Source: Gammaproteobacteria bacterium (GTDB lineage: Bacteria; Gemmatimonadota; Gemmatimonadetes; Longimicrobiales; Gaopeijiaceae). Taken from it: a stretch of 49,007 bases of DNA. Both the position numbers and the translations under genes were made by a program. Positions within the stretch are counted from its first letter, which is position 1. Each line of letters opens with the position of its first letter. The stretch is taken from positions 1 through 49,007 of the forward strand of contig JAPPJO010000078.1 of the NCBI GenBank assembly GCA_028820325.1. The letters are read 5' to 3'. Below are positions 30,032 through 38,083 of this stretch, piece after piece. The notes under the pieces were generated by a model. It did no database searches. It had not been told where the DNA came from and saw only the letters and a program-made list of their open reading frames with translations.

Positions 30032-31705
30032 TTAACAACCTGCCCAAGTGGGCACAGGCTCCGGTGGAACGGTGGCCAGGCGCACGACGGCAACACGCTG
30101 TAGCTCCACGGAGTCCGTCACCACGCCGATCGCGACCGAGTCGGTCAAGCGATAGGGTGTGAACCCATCGGGAAAGACGACCTTCTGGAACCGTGGGGTG
30201 GCATCGTCAAAGGCAACCGTCATCCAGGTCCTGCCATATCCGAGAGGATGGGACGAACCATCGAACTCCTGAATCCAGATCCGTCCCGGGGCACAGCGCG
30301 GATCGATCCCGAGCGGGGCTTCCGCGGCCAGGTGGTCGCCCGCACGTGCGAGCAGGTCCGCCGCGGCGCGTTCGATCTCGTCGTCGGCGACGTTTGCTCC
30401 TCGCATCTCGTGACGCATCATCGTGCGAACATAGCCCAGGCGCTCCTCGTACGACAGCGGACGACCGGTCCACGGGAGCGCGATCTGCCTGTCCTTCGTG
30501 CCGCTGGGCCGGTAGAGATGAAGGCTTCCGTCGACCGGGTCGAGCACGGCGGCGACCCCATCGGCACATCCGTCCCAGAGCGGCACCGGGCCAAGACCCA
30601 TGGCCGGAACGCGGCTCGCGGCTCCGGGAAGGTCGACGCTGAAGTCCACGACCACGACCGGCTCGGCATCACCGTGCGCGTACCGCACGATCTTGCCTTC
30701 CCAGAAGTCGTCGCCCCGGCTGATCCCATCGGGATAGCTGGCCGTCCAGAATCCGGAGTTGTCCTCGACGACTCGAAACGGATCGCCGAAGGTCACGCTC
30801 CTGATACCGGCGCGAACGGATTCCCGGGCGATGGCTGTGGGCGTCGAACTCACGAAGTTGCCCGTTGCATCGAACACCGAGCGCCTGCGGGTGGCGAGAT
30901 CCCACGCGACCACCTCGCCGGCGGACGTCGCCGCGGACAGGATCCAGGGGTTGCGGAGTTCCCCCGGCCCCTGGCCCGAGCTGCCGAAGTCGGCGAGCAT
31001 CCGGCCGGAGCGATCGTACGCCCGCAGAAAGGGTGCGGCTCCAGTGAGCACCCAGATCACCTCGCCGGACTCGATGATGTCGCGCACCCCCCACAACTCC
31101 TCGCCTTCCTGGAAGGTCGTGAGCGCTGAAGGGTCGATCTCGACCTCGGCCGTCGATGTGTCCGGGAGCATTGGGGCGCACGCGCCAATGCCGAGCGTCA
31201 CGAGCATCAGCAGGAACAGGATTGGCTGCCGTAGCCGCAGTTGACTGTGAACGACCACGCTTGCCAGGGCTGCGAGAGACGCGACTGCGGCAGCCAGAAT
31301 CGGCGTCGCGGTCGCACCCGGAGGTTGGAGGTAGCCGCTTCCGCCCACGAGAAGCAGGCCGGAGCCGAGCGTCACCGCGCAAGCAAGGAAGCCCGAAACC
31401 ATTCCCAGGCCCTCCCGCCACGGACGCTGTAGGGGAACGGCTCTTGCCTCGCGCTCCAAGGCGCCCATGATCGCGTCCACGCTGGACTCCGGGAGCGGTG
31501 TAACGGAGGCGCCAATCTCCCGTATCGACGCGATAAGGTGGAGCGTCTCGCGCACCTCGGCATCAGCCGTTCCCCCCGCCGATTCTGCTGTCGGCGCCGT
31601 ATCCCCTTCCACGACGGTCGCGACGAGACGGTCGGTCGTCTGAGCGTCCATGTCGGCCCGCCCGGCACCGCGCCGATCGGACAGCGTTCGCATCTTCTTC
31701 AGCAT
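30032..31705 (-). CDS. Anti-sigma-like membrane protein fused to 6-bladed beta-propeller
   Basis: A 557-aa protein from ATG 31705 behind AAAGGAGAA, 19 bp after the sigma-factor gene. Residues 1-95 are cytoplasmic and helical, as in anti-sigma proteins. Hydrophobic segments span about 101-122, 133-153 and 160-176, the last ending in TLGIGAC with Cys176, which looks like a lipoprotein signal. Residues 185-557 are a 6-bladed beta-propeller of the type usually found as a lone lipoprotein (LRAYDRSGRMLADFGSSGQG, GPGELRNPW). The layout suggests a sensor: an extracytoplasmic propeller relaying to a bound ECF sigma factor. No zinc-binding HxxxCxxC motif is seen, so the anti-sigma role rests on gene order. 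Confidence 0.65.
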   Translation of the reverse strand: MLKKMRTLSDRRGAGRADMDAQTTDRLVATVVEGDTAPTAESAGGTADAEVRETLHLIASIREIGASVTPLPESSVDAIMGALEREARAVPLQRPWREGLGMVSGFLACAVTLGSGLLLVGGSGYLQPPGATATPILAAAVASLAALASVVVHSQLRLRQPILFLLMLVTLGIGACAPMLPDTSTAEVEIDPSALTTFQEGEELWGVRDIIESGEVIWVLTGAAPFLRAYDRSGRMLADFGSSGQGPGELRNPWILSAATSAGEVVAWDLATRRRSVFDATGNFVSSTPTAIARESVRAGIRSVTFGDPFRVVEDNSGFWTASYPDGISRGDDFWEGKIVRYAHGDAEPVVVVDFSVDLPGAASRVPAMGLGPVPLWDGCADGVAAVLDPVDGSLHLYRPSGTKDRQIALPWTGRPLSYEERLGYVRTMMRHEMRGANVADDEIERAAADLLARAGDHLAAEAPLGIDPRCAPGRIWIQEFDGSSHPLGYGRTWMTVAFDDATPRFQKVVFPDGFTPYRLTDSVAIGVVTDSVELQRVAVVRLATVPPEPVPTWAGC

Positions 31706-31724
31706 GGGGGTTCTCCTTTGGTTA

Positions 31725-32282
31725 TCAGGTCTCGACGCCGAGCCGGTCCATCTGGCGCAGCTTCTTCAGGCCCCGATGGATCAGCGAACGGACGGACACC
31801 TCCTTCACGGCCAGCATCTTCGCCACCTCGGCAGTGCTCCGGCCTTCGAGGATGCGCAGCAGGATCGCGTCCCGCTCGCGCTCCCTGAGCCGCTCGAGCG
31901 CCCGGTACAGCGCGGCCGCCCGCTCCTGGCGGTTCAACTGGTCGGCCGGATCGGGTGTGTGGTCGGGGAGATCGCCGTGGTCGTCAAGGCGGACCAGGCG
32001 TCCGTACCGACGTTTGCGTGCCTCCGTCCTGCAGACGTTCCTGCACGCCGTCAGCGCCCACCCGAGAAAGGACCCGGTACCGGCGAAGCGCGCACGCTTG
32101 CGGTAGATGCGGATCCAGCAGAGTTGCAACAGATCGGCCGCGTGGTCGTCATCCCGCGCGTAGCCACGGATCACCCGCAGCATGCGCGGGGACATCTCGC
32201 GGACCAGGTCGCGAAACAGCGCCCGGTCCCCCGCGTGAAATCGCTCCCGGTCGAAGCCGGTGCCGCCACCGCGCGGGGTCAA
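31725..32282 (-). CDS. ECF-family RNA polymerase sigma factor
   Basis: A 185-aa sigma-70-family protein. Region 2 spans about residues 18-90, with DDDHAADLLQLCWIRIYRKR and FLGWALTACRNVCRTEARKRR. Region 4 spans about 115-175, with LERLRERERDAILLRILEG and the helix-turn-helix TAEVAKMLAVKEVSVRSLIH. The start chosen is TTG 32282 because it overlaps the TGA of the upstream membrane gene (TTGA) and gives a normal ECF length; longer in-frame starts would run 59 residues into that gene. Expected to be held by the downstream membrane protein at 30032-31705. Confidence 0.85.
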   Translation of the reverse strand: MTPRGGGTGFDRERFHAGDRALFRDLVREMSPRMLRVIRGYARDDDHAADLLQLCWIRIYRKRARFAGTGSFLGWALTACRNVCRTEARKRRYGRLVRLDDHGDLPDHTPDPADQLNRQERAAALYRALERLRERERDAILLRILEGRSTAEVAKMLAVKEVSVRSLIHRGLKKLRQMDRLGVET

Positions 32283-33034
32283 CGGCGGGGCTCGCGGTCC
32301 GGGCGGACGAAGACGAACAGGGTCCCTGCCGCAATGGACGGCACAAGTAGCGGGAGGACGAACAGCAGACCTCCCCAGGCCGCGTAGTATTGGACCAATT
32401 CGTCGGCCACGGCCACGGGAATCCAGAAGGCCACGAACAGTACTCCGCCTGAGAGCCACCGCGTCGCGTAGCGGGTCCAGGTGGACAGTCCGCCGGTCAA
32501 TCTCCCGGCCAGATCACCGAGCACGGCGGCGAGCAAGACGAACGCCGCGTTCGCGATCGGCACGATCAGCGTCGCGAGATCGTTCGCCGCTCCACGCAAG
32601 TGCCTCGCGGCCTCGTTGCCCGTCGCCGCCTCCGCAGCGGCTCGGGCGGATCTTACGGAATCGAGCAGGGCGGCGGGAAGCGGCCAGTCGGCGCCGGTCC
32701 AATGCGCGAAGGCGGGCCACACAAGCGCCGGCAGGGCGTATGCCGCCAGGGCCAACGTTGCCAGGAGAATCCAGGGACGCGCGGCCGCACCAGCGGAACC
32801 GAAGATGCCGCATCCGCCCAAGGCGGCGGCAAACACCGCAGCGGGGAGGATCTGGACAACGATGAGAGGGAGACGCCTGACCACCAGCGCGAAAAAGTCA
32901 GGCACCGCATCCGGACGCCCCCAGAAGTGGGTCGCCGAATACGCGAGGTACACGGCCAGAAGGACGACAACCCAGATCGCGATTCGCCTGGGGAAACCGG
33001 ACTCCGGCTGCGGACGGGACCTGGTCTCGGTCAT
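32279..33034 (-). CDS. Polytopic membrane protein, unknown
   Basis: A 251-aa protein from ATG 33034 (MTETRSRPQPE). About six hydrophobic segments are visible: IAIWVVVLLAVYLAY, LPLIVVQILPAAVFAAAL, ILLATLALAAYALPALVW, IVPIANAAFVLLAAVLG, a WLSGGVLFVAFWIPVAVA segment and a C-terminal LLFVLPLLVPSIAAGTLFVF. The pattern is loosely reminiscent of LptF/LptG permeases, but it is shorter and I do not assign it. Its stop overlaps the sigma-factor start, so the two are translationally coupled and it heads a three-gene operon. Confidence 0.65.
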   Translation of the reverse strand: MTETRSRPQPESGFPRRIAIWVVVLLAVYLAYSATHFWGRPDAVPDFFALVVRRLPLIVVQILPAAVFAAALGGCGIFGSAGAAARPWILLATLALAAYALPALVWPAFAHWTGADWPLPAALLDSVRSARAAAEAATGNEAARHLRGAANDLATLIVPIANAAFVLLAAVLGDLAGRLTGGLSTWTRYATRWLSGGVLFVAFWIPVAVADELVQYYAAWGGLLFVLPLLVPSIAAGTLFVFVRPDREPRR

Positions 33035-33153
33035 ATGCACCCCCGTGGCGCAGGTGATTTTGCCCGATCCGGCTCGCGCCGAACGCGGTCGTTCTACAAA
33101 GGGGATGCAGTATCGGCGCGATCCGTTGCGAGATGCCCCGGCAGCCACAGAGG

Positions 33154-33901
33154 TCAGTGCAAGTCGAGCCAGGTACAGCCGCTTGTGTCGATCCGGTAGA
33201 CCCGGACCTAGGTCAACAGGTCGTCCTCTGCCTCATTGAGGCGTCGGTCGAGGAGGAAGAGGGTGTCTCGCGCCACAGTGTGAACGGGGCGCATTTCGTC
33301 GAGTAGGGCACCGGGGCATCGACGCAAGCAGCCGTCCGATCGGGGGCAAGCAGCCGTCCGATCGGGGGCGATGATGCTCAGGTATACTTCCGATGTGATG
33401 TTACCCAAAGGCAACTCCCCTTCCAGTGAACCTGCCGAGGCCTTCCATCGATCGCTGATAGGGCTCTGGCAGGGGAACAACGTAGTCAATCGTCGCTTCG
33501 GGATAGCGCCAGACCGCCGCGATCGTCCGGTTCGGCAAGTCCCGGGTCGGAAACAAGGCGGTCGAGATGGAGCGAAACTCCCCCGGACCGTCCCCGGGAC
33601 GCCCGTAGAACTGCCGCAGTTTGCCGTCCCGCGCGTACCTGAGGATCCGGTTCTCGAAGAAGTCCGAGATGAAGAAGGAGCCGTCAGCCGTATCCACCAT
33701 TAAGCTGAAGGGATTGCCAAGATAGAACCGGTCATTCTCGTCGAGGAGAACGCTGTCGACGATAGTGACTGCGGGTCCGGCTGGGACACGGTCGCCCACA
33801 GCACCCGGATCGCTCCCACATCCGACGGCAACAAGTGCCGCGAACGCGGCGTAGCCGAAGATGGGGCAGGCGGCCAGTCGGGGAATGCTCGGAGTCGTCA
33901 C
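33154..33901 (-). pseudogene. Decayed 6-bladed beta-propeller lipoprotein
   Basis: The first part (33401-33901, 166 aa) has a signal peptide with lipobox AVGCGSD and typical propeller text (FSLMVDTADGSFFISDF, LRQFYGRPGDGPGEF). It then runs out at a TAA. A second frame (about 33489 to 33208) carries the end of the family: PVHTVARDTLFLLDRRLNEA. After an in-frame TAG the true C-terminus VRVYRIDTSGCTWLDLH follows, to a TGA at 33154. Joined, the pieces give about 240 residues against roughly 370 for intact relatives, so an internal deletion is also likely. A 22-bp tandem duplication lies inside. Clearly inactive. Confidence 0.75.
33324..33367. repeat. 22-bp perfect tandem duplication
   Basis: Bases 33324-33345 are repeated exactly at 33346-33367; each unit begins GCAAGCAGCC and ends GATCGGGG. 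Because 22 is not a multiple of three, the duplication itself shifts the reading frame of the propeller remnant that contains it. This looks like replication slippage. Confidence 0.9.
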
Positions 33902-33925
33902 GCTGGGGGTCTCCCGCAGCCTTGC

Positions 33926-34756
33926 CTAGGGAAGCCAGCGAAGCGTCGCGGTGAGGGAGTGGAAGCGGAGGTCGGCGATGGTTGGGTTGATGGTGATCAG
34001 CAGGAGTCGGCGGCTGCTGTCCTCATTGTAGCGGACCACTTCGATGTCGCCGATGGCGGTACCGATGCGTCCGGCGTCCGTGTAGCGGTATCCGAGGTCC
34101 AGCAGCGCGTCGCCGCCCAGGGGGACGGTCAGGCCAGCGGCGAGCATCCACGCGAAGCCATGGCCCGTGCTCGGGGGCAGAGACGTGTAGGGCACCTCGC
34201 CGTCGGAGCCCCTGCGGAGGTGGCCGGAGGGATCGACGGGGTTGGGGAACCGCTGGATGTAGTCCGTGAGGTGGTAACGGTTCGCGCCCAGTCCCGCGCC
34301 CACCCAGGAGCGCAGCGCGCCTAGCGCCCCGAACTCGTAGAACCCCGACAGCATCAGTCGGCGGGCCTTCACGCGTGCCTCGGTCGGCTGGACCGGCCCG
34401 CCCGGCGTGTAGTTCGAATGCCCTTCGTAGGTGAATCGGCCCGTGACTCCCAGATCCACCTGAGCGCGAAACGCCCCGAACCGGTAGCCCAACGCGAGGC
34501 CGTATTCCAGCCCGACCCCGACCGTACCCTCGTCGAACTGGTCGGCACCGTAGAGAGCCGCTTCTCCCGCGTCGTCGCCGTCGACGAAGCGGACATTGGC
34601 CGGGAGGACGGCGGCGATGCCGACGGTGAGCGAGATCCCGCCGGCCCCGGTGGGTGCCTGCGCTGCCACTGAGTGCGGCGCGGCGAAGAGGCAGCCCAGG
34701 CCGAGGAGGAGACCGAGCACGGCCGCGATGCGGCGGCGGTTGTCGATGTGCGTCAT
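33926..34756 (-). CDS. Outer-membrane beta-barrel protein
   Basis: A 276-aa protein from ATG 34756 (GTG 34765 is an alternative). The signal peptide (VLGLLLGLGCLFAAPHSVAAQ) is followed by alternating hydrophobic/polar strands with aromatic girdles: VGVGLEYGLALGYRFGAFRA, VDLGVTGRFTYEG, AWMLAAGLTVPLGGDALLDLG and a C-terminal SLTATLRWLP. This is the pattern of small opacity/OmpA-like 8-strand barrels, with about 255 residues after cleavage. The substrate or function is unknown. Monocistronic by position, with a divergent channel gene upstream. Confidence 0.7.
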   Translation of the reverse strand: MTHIDNRRRIAAVLGLLLGLGCLFAAPHSVAAQAPTGAGGISLTVGIAAVLPANVRFVDGDDAGEAALYGADQFDEGTVGVGLEYGLALGYRFGAFRAQVDLGVTGRFTYEGHSNYTPGGPVQPTEARVKARRLMLSGFYEFGALGALRSWVGAGLGANRYHLTDYIQRFPNPVDPSGHLRRGSDGEVPYTSLPPSTGHGFAWMLAAGLTVPLGGDALLDLGYRYTDAGRIGTAIGDIEVVRYNEDSSRRLLLITINPTIADLRFHSLTATLRWLP

Positions 34757-34940
34757 GGGGGCCACTTGAAACGGGAGGCGCCGAGAAGGGGCCAGGGAAG
34801 GGACGACGATTCACGGCGGAGTTCAAGGGCCGCGGGACGCTGAGCCCTCCCCGCGCCCGCGCTCCCTTGCACCGCTCGCCGTCCCACCGGCAACCTCCAC
34901 CGACCCCCGCGACCCCCACCCCCACCCCGGGAGACCTCCA

Positions 34941-35624
34941 ATGCGACAGCCCTCTCCATTCTCGGAACGAATCGAACTTGCGGTGATCGCCGTCATTTGC
35001 ATGGATCTGGTGCTCCAGACCGCGGAGACGGCGGAGGCCATGGCCGGTGCGACGCCGTTCTTCTTCTGGGCCGGCGTGGGCGTCTGGGCGCTCTACACGG
35101 TCGAGTGGTGCGTGCGCATCCGGCGGGCGGAGGACTGGAAGAAGTACGCGTTCAGCTTCATGGGCATCGTCGATTTCCTGGCCGTCCTGCCGCTGTGGGC
35201 GTTCACGGGATTCGATCTGAAGGCGCTCCGTGCCTTTCGCCTGTTTCGCCTCTTCGTCTCGACGGCGAAGCTGGCCGCCCACACTCACGCCGTGAGCAAG
35301 CTCGCGAGGGCGTTCCGGCACGCCATGGATGAGGCCGGCGCGCTGATCGCGGGTACGAGCATCGTCGTGTTCACGGCCGGGTTCGGCATGTACCACCTCG
35401 AGCGCGACGTTCAACCGGAGATCTTCGGCTCGGTGTACGATGGCCTGTGGTGGGCGGTGGTCACGCTGACGACGGTGGGGTACGGCGACATCCAGCCAGT
35501 GACGGCCGGGGGGAGGATTCTGGCCACGGTGGCGATGTTCGCCGGGATCGGGGTGATCGGATCGGCGTGCGGGATCATGGCGGATGCGCTGAGGGAGGCC
35601 GGCGCCGGAGAGCAGGCGGCGTAG
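34941..35624 (+). CDS. Voltage-gated-type potassium channel
   Basis: A 227-aa inner-membrane ion channel. The selectivity filter TVGYGD is at 178-183 in the pore loop (DGLWWAVVTLTTVGYGD). S1-S3 are visible before it, and an S4-like voltage-sensor segment carries regular basic residues, K94-R97-R100-R103 (LKALRAFRLFRLF). S6 is ILATVAMFAGIGVIGSACGI. The size fits compact bacterial Kv-like channels lacking cytoplasmic RCK domains. The ATG lies 6 bp after GGGAGACC. It stands alone, divergent from the barrel gene and convergent with the VOC gene. Confidence 0.88.
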   Translation: MRQPSPFSERIELAVIAVICMDLVLQTAETAEAMAGATPFFFWAGVGVWALYTVEWCVRIRRAEDWKKYAFSFMGIVDFLAVLPLWAFTGFDLKALRAFRLFRLFVSTAKLAAHTHAVSKLARAFRHAMDEAGALIAGTSIVVFTAGFGMYHLERDVQPEIFGSVYDGLWWAVVTLTTVGYGDIQPVTAGGRILATVAMFAGIGVIGSACGIMADALREAGAGEQAA

Positions 35625-35675
35625 GCGGCGAACGGGTCCGCGTTCGCGGCGCGCGGCATCGCGCCGGATGGCCCT

Positions 35676-36035
35676 TCAGGTGTCGGCGATGACCTCGTGC
35701 AGAGGCTGGTAAATCCCGAGCTTCCCTCCGCCGGGCAGGGTCACGGCCGTCAGTCTGCCCCACCCCTGTTCCTCGACCGGACTGCAATCGACGCCCGCGG
35801 CGGACAGGTGTTCGACCAGCGCATCGACATCCTCGCACATGAAGTACAGCTCATGGACATCGTTCTTCTCGGAGGGATGCACCGCCACTTCCGACGGAGG
35901 CAGGGCGAAGAGCAGCCAGCCACCCCCGAGATCGATGTTCGGCAGGTCCAGCACGTCGCGGAAAAAGCTCCGGTCGGCAACTGGATCCGTACTATAGATG
36001 ATGGTGTGCGCGCCGGTGATCATCGTCTTTCCCAT
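35676..36035 (-). CDS. VOC-family (glyoxalase/bleomycin-resistance fold) protein
   Basis: A 119-aa protein from ATG 36035 behind a strong GAGGAGG. One vicinal-oxygen-chelate unit pair is visible: HTIIYSTDPVADRSFFRDV at the N-terminus, GWLLFALPPSEVAVHP in the middle, then HELYFMCEDVDALVEHLSA and TLPGGGKLGIYQP. Candidate metal ligands are the early His, the His of VHELYF and a C-terminal Glu or Gln. Substrate cannot be told. A longer in-frame upstream extension exists but reads as non-coding. Confidence 0.82.
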   Translation of the reverse strand: MGKTMITGAHTIIYSTDPVADRSFFRDVLDLPNIDLGGGWLLFALPPSEVAVHPSEKNDVHELYFMCEDVDALVEHLSAAGVDCSPVEEQGWGRLTAVTLPGGGKLGIYQPLHEVIADT

Positions 36036-36138
36036 CGCCTCCTCGGTCCGCTGAAGTCCGACTTGATCTGTGTACACATACCGGACACCCTCCAGCGCCG
36101 GGTCGTTCCGGGTTGGGAGCCCCGCTCCCGCCCCCGCC

Positions 36139-36642
36139 TCACCGCACCTGCAGTTCAAAGCACTGCCGTCCGCTGCCGTGTGTCCGCAGGTCCCGGGGAT
36201 TGAACTGCCCGGTGACCGGACCGTCGACCCGGATCCTCGCCGCCGCATGGCAGCCCTGGCAGCTCATCTGAACGGCCGGGGGGACTGTGGCCGGCTCTCC
36301 GGGCCCGGAACGGGACTCCCCATCGAAGGTTGCGCACACCTCGTAGCGCAAGCTGTCGAGCGCCGCGTATCCGTAGATCTCCGAGCTCACGGGATCGCGG
36401 GTGTTGACCCTCAAGCCGGGGGCGGCCGTCAGATCGTCCAGGGACGCCGGCAGCCGCGAATGTCGAGACCAGTAGAGGTTGCTGGCCGCCGCGATTCCGT
36501 GCAGGTCCGCAACGCGCCGAGCGTCGATCCGGCGCTCGCGCTCCTGCGCGGGAGATCCAAGGAGTACCAGCCCGAACGCCACCGCCGCCACGACGGCCGT
36601 TGCCGAGGCCGCCAGCGCGATGGATCGCGGCGAGAGGTTCAT
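36139..36642 (-). CDS. Membrane-anchored protein with a CxxCH motif
   Basis: A 167-aa protein. Residues 8-30 form a single N-terminal membrane segment. Then comes a pilin-like helix and the SNLYWSRHSRLPASLDDL block, a DP loop, YEVCATFDG and a C-terminal SGRQCFEL. This is the small partner usually encoded beside DUF5671 proteins. Unusually it has CQGCH at 128-132, the signature for covalent haem c attachment, in place of a plain loop. It starts at an ATG overlapping the stop of the DUF5671 gene (ATGA), so the two are coupled. Confidence 0.7.
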   Translation of the reverse strand: MNLSPRSIALAASATAVVAAVAFGLVLLGSPAQERERRIDARRVADLHGIAAASNLYWSRHSRLPASLDDLTAAPGLRVNTRDPVSSEIYGYAALDSLRYEVCATFDGESRSGPGEPATVPPAVQMSCQGCHAAARIRVDGPVTGQFNPRDLRTHGSGRQCFELQVR

Positions 36643-37283
36643 GCTGCCACCTCCTCCTTGCGCACGTCGCGCAGGAAGTACCCGAACAACAAGCCGGTGA
36701 TCGCGCCGACAGTGAGGACCTTGAGGGTGAACCGGACCGTCAACTCGCCGCCGAGCAGGTTGTAGACGATGCTTGTGACCACGCCGATGAGGGTGGCTGC
36801 ACCCAGGAACAGTGACAGGTACGTCAGCGACTGCCGAACTCGCGAAAGCCGTCGACCCGGGTCTTTGCGGACAGCGCGATCATTCGTCCAGAAGACGAAG
36901 GCGAAGACGGGGAACGTCGCGACGAGGAAGGAGATCGACCACCGTATCTCCTCTCGCGCCGCCTCCAGCGCGGCTCCAGGATCCAGGGCAGGATCGGGAA
37001 ATGCCTGATGGATGAACGCGAAGATGAGGCTCCCCAGGCTGACCGCGCTGGTGTACAGCGTGCCGAAGAGAACGAGGTAGACGAAGGCCTCGCGAGCGGA
37101 CAGGTATGGTGCGGGGCGGGGGACCGGGATCGGAAACGCGACATCGGCGAAGCCGCCCAGGGCGCGTCGAACCTGATCTGGCGGCCAACCGGCCTCGTGA
37201 AGCACCTCCTTGAGTCGCTCTCGAGGCAGCCCCTGCTCCAGGCCTGCCTTCAGGAATCCGGAAATCTGCTCGTTAACGGACAT
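36639..37283 (-). CDS. DUF5671 domain membrane protein
   Basis: A 214-aa protein from ATG 37283 behind AAAGGAGGAA. The N-terminus is a small helical domain (ISGFLKAGLEQGLPRERLKE, then LHEAGWPPDQVRRALGGF) resembling a UBA/CUE-like fold that binds or senses something. DUF5671 follows: AREAFVYLVLFGTLYTSAVS plus three further membrane segments ending in ITGLLFGYFLRDVRKEE. Function unknown. First gene of a two-gene operon, divergent from the TetR gene with twin palindromes between them, so probably repressed by it. Confidence 0.82.
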   Translation of the reverse strand: MSVNEQISGFLKAGLEQGLPRERLKEVLHEAGWPPDQVRRALGGFADVAFPIPVPRPAPYLSAREAFVYLVLFGTLYTSAVSLGSLIFAFIHQAFPDPALDPGAALEAAREEIRWSISFLVATFPVFAFVFWTNDRAVRKDPGRRLSRVRQSLTYLSLFLGAATLIGVVTSIVYNLLGGELTVRFTLKVLTVGAITGLLFGYFLRDVRKEEVAA

Positions 37284-37318
37284 GTGGCAGTTCCTCCTTT
37301 GAGTGGTCGATTCGGGCC

Positions 37319-37361
37319 TGTTGACGGCGTCAACATAACCCGTGACGTTGACGATGTCAAC
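37319..37361. promoter_or_regulatory. Twin palindromic operators, probable TetR-family sites
   Basis: TGTTGACGGCGTCAACA (37319-37335) and GTTGACGATGTCAAC (37347-37361) share the half-site GTTGAC with a 3-bp centre. Their centres are 27 bp apart. They occupy the 113-bp gap between the divergent DUF5671 operon and the TetR gene, where a regulator would control both promoters. The TTGAC half-sites may overlap -35 boxes. Confidence 0.85.
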
Positions 37362-37396
37362 ATTGCCGATCACCTTCGACGCGGTCACCTTTTGGC

Positions 37397-38002
37397 ATGA
37401 CCCTCGACGGCAGCGCGTATCACCACGGAGACCTGCGGGCGGCACTGCTCGCGGAAGCCGCCGCGATGATCGACGAGGGAGGGACCTCGAGTGTGACGAT
37501 GCGCGCGATCGGGCGGCGCCTGGGCGTATCGCGGTCCGCACCCTATCGCCACTTCGCGGACAAGTCCGCGCTCCTGGTTGCGGTCGCCGCCGCCGGTTTC
37601 GACCGCCTTCGAGACCGCCTGGAGGCAGTGGCTGCGGGAGCCTCGGGCGCAAGGATCGGGCGGCTCCGGCGGGTCGGCGAGGAGTACGTGCGGTTCGCGC
37701 TCGAGAACCCGGGGCACTATCGCCTGATGTACGGTAAGGAAGCGATCACCCGCGAGGACCGACCCGAGCTCCGCGAGGCCGCGAACGCATTGTTCGACGA
37801 ACTCGTGCGCATCGTCCAGACACACCAGCAGGGCGGAACCATCAAGCGACAGGATCCCCACTTGCAGGCCTACGTGGCATGGGGTGCCGTGCATGGTTTG
37901 GCGTCACTGCTGATCGAGGGGCAGATCCTCACTGCGGTGGACGTCGATGGACTGATCCGGCAGACCACCTCGACACTCCTGGAGGGGATGCGAGCCGATT
38001 GA
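37397..38002 (+). CDS. TetR/AcrR-family transcriptional regulator
   Basis: A 201-aa regulator. The N-terminal helix-turn-helix is at about 28-62: TMRAIGRRLGVSRSAPYRHF followed by ADKSALLVAVA. The C-terminal ligand-binding half resembles the WHG-type TetR domain (YVRFALENPGHYRLMYG, AWGAVHGLASLLIEGQ). It is expected to bind as a dimer to the two GTTGAC...GTCAAC palindromes just upstream and repress itself and the divergent DUF5671 operon. The effector is unknown. Confidence 0.9.
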   Translation: MTLDGSAYHHGDLRAALLAEAAAMIDEGGTSSVTMRAIGRRLGVSRSAPYRHFADKSALLVAVAAAGFDRLRDRLEAVAAGASGARIGRLRRVGEEYVRFALENPGHYRLMYGKEAITREDRPELREAANALFDELVRIVQTHQQGGTIKRQDPHLQAYVAWGAVHGLASLLIEGQILTAVDVDGLIRQTTSTLLEGMRAD

Positions 38003-38083
38003 GCGCCCGAGAACTATGGTGGCGCTACGGCCGTCAGTCTGCCTGCCGGAACTGCAAGCGCCGCAGCTCCTTCCGAAGGTCCG

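Noticed and set aside
34023..35414. A 463-codon open frame spanning the barrel and channel genes on the minus strand
   Set aside because: It crosses two well-supported genes in the wrong frame and is low-complexity Arg/Gly-rich.
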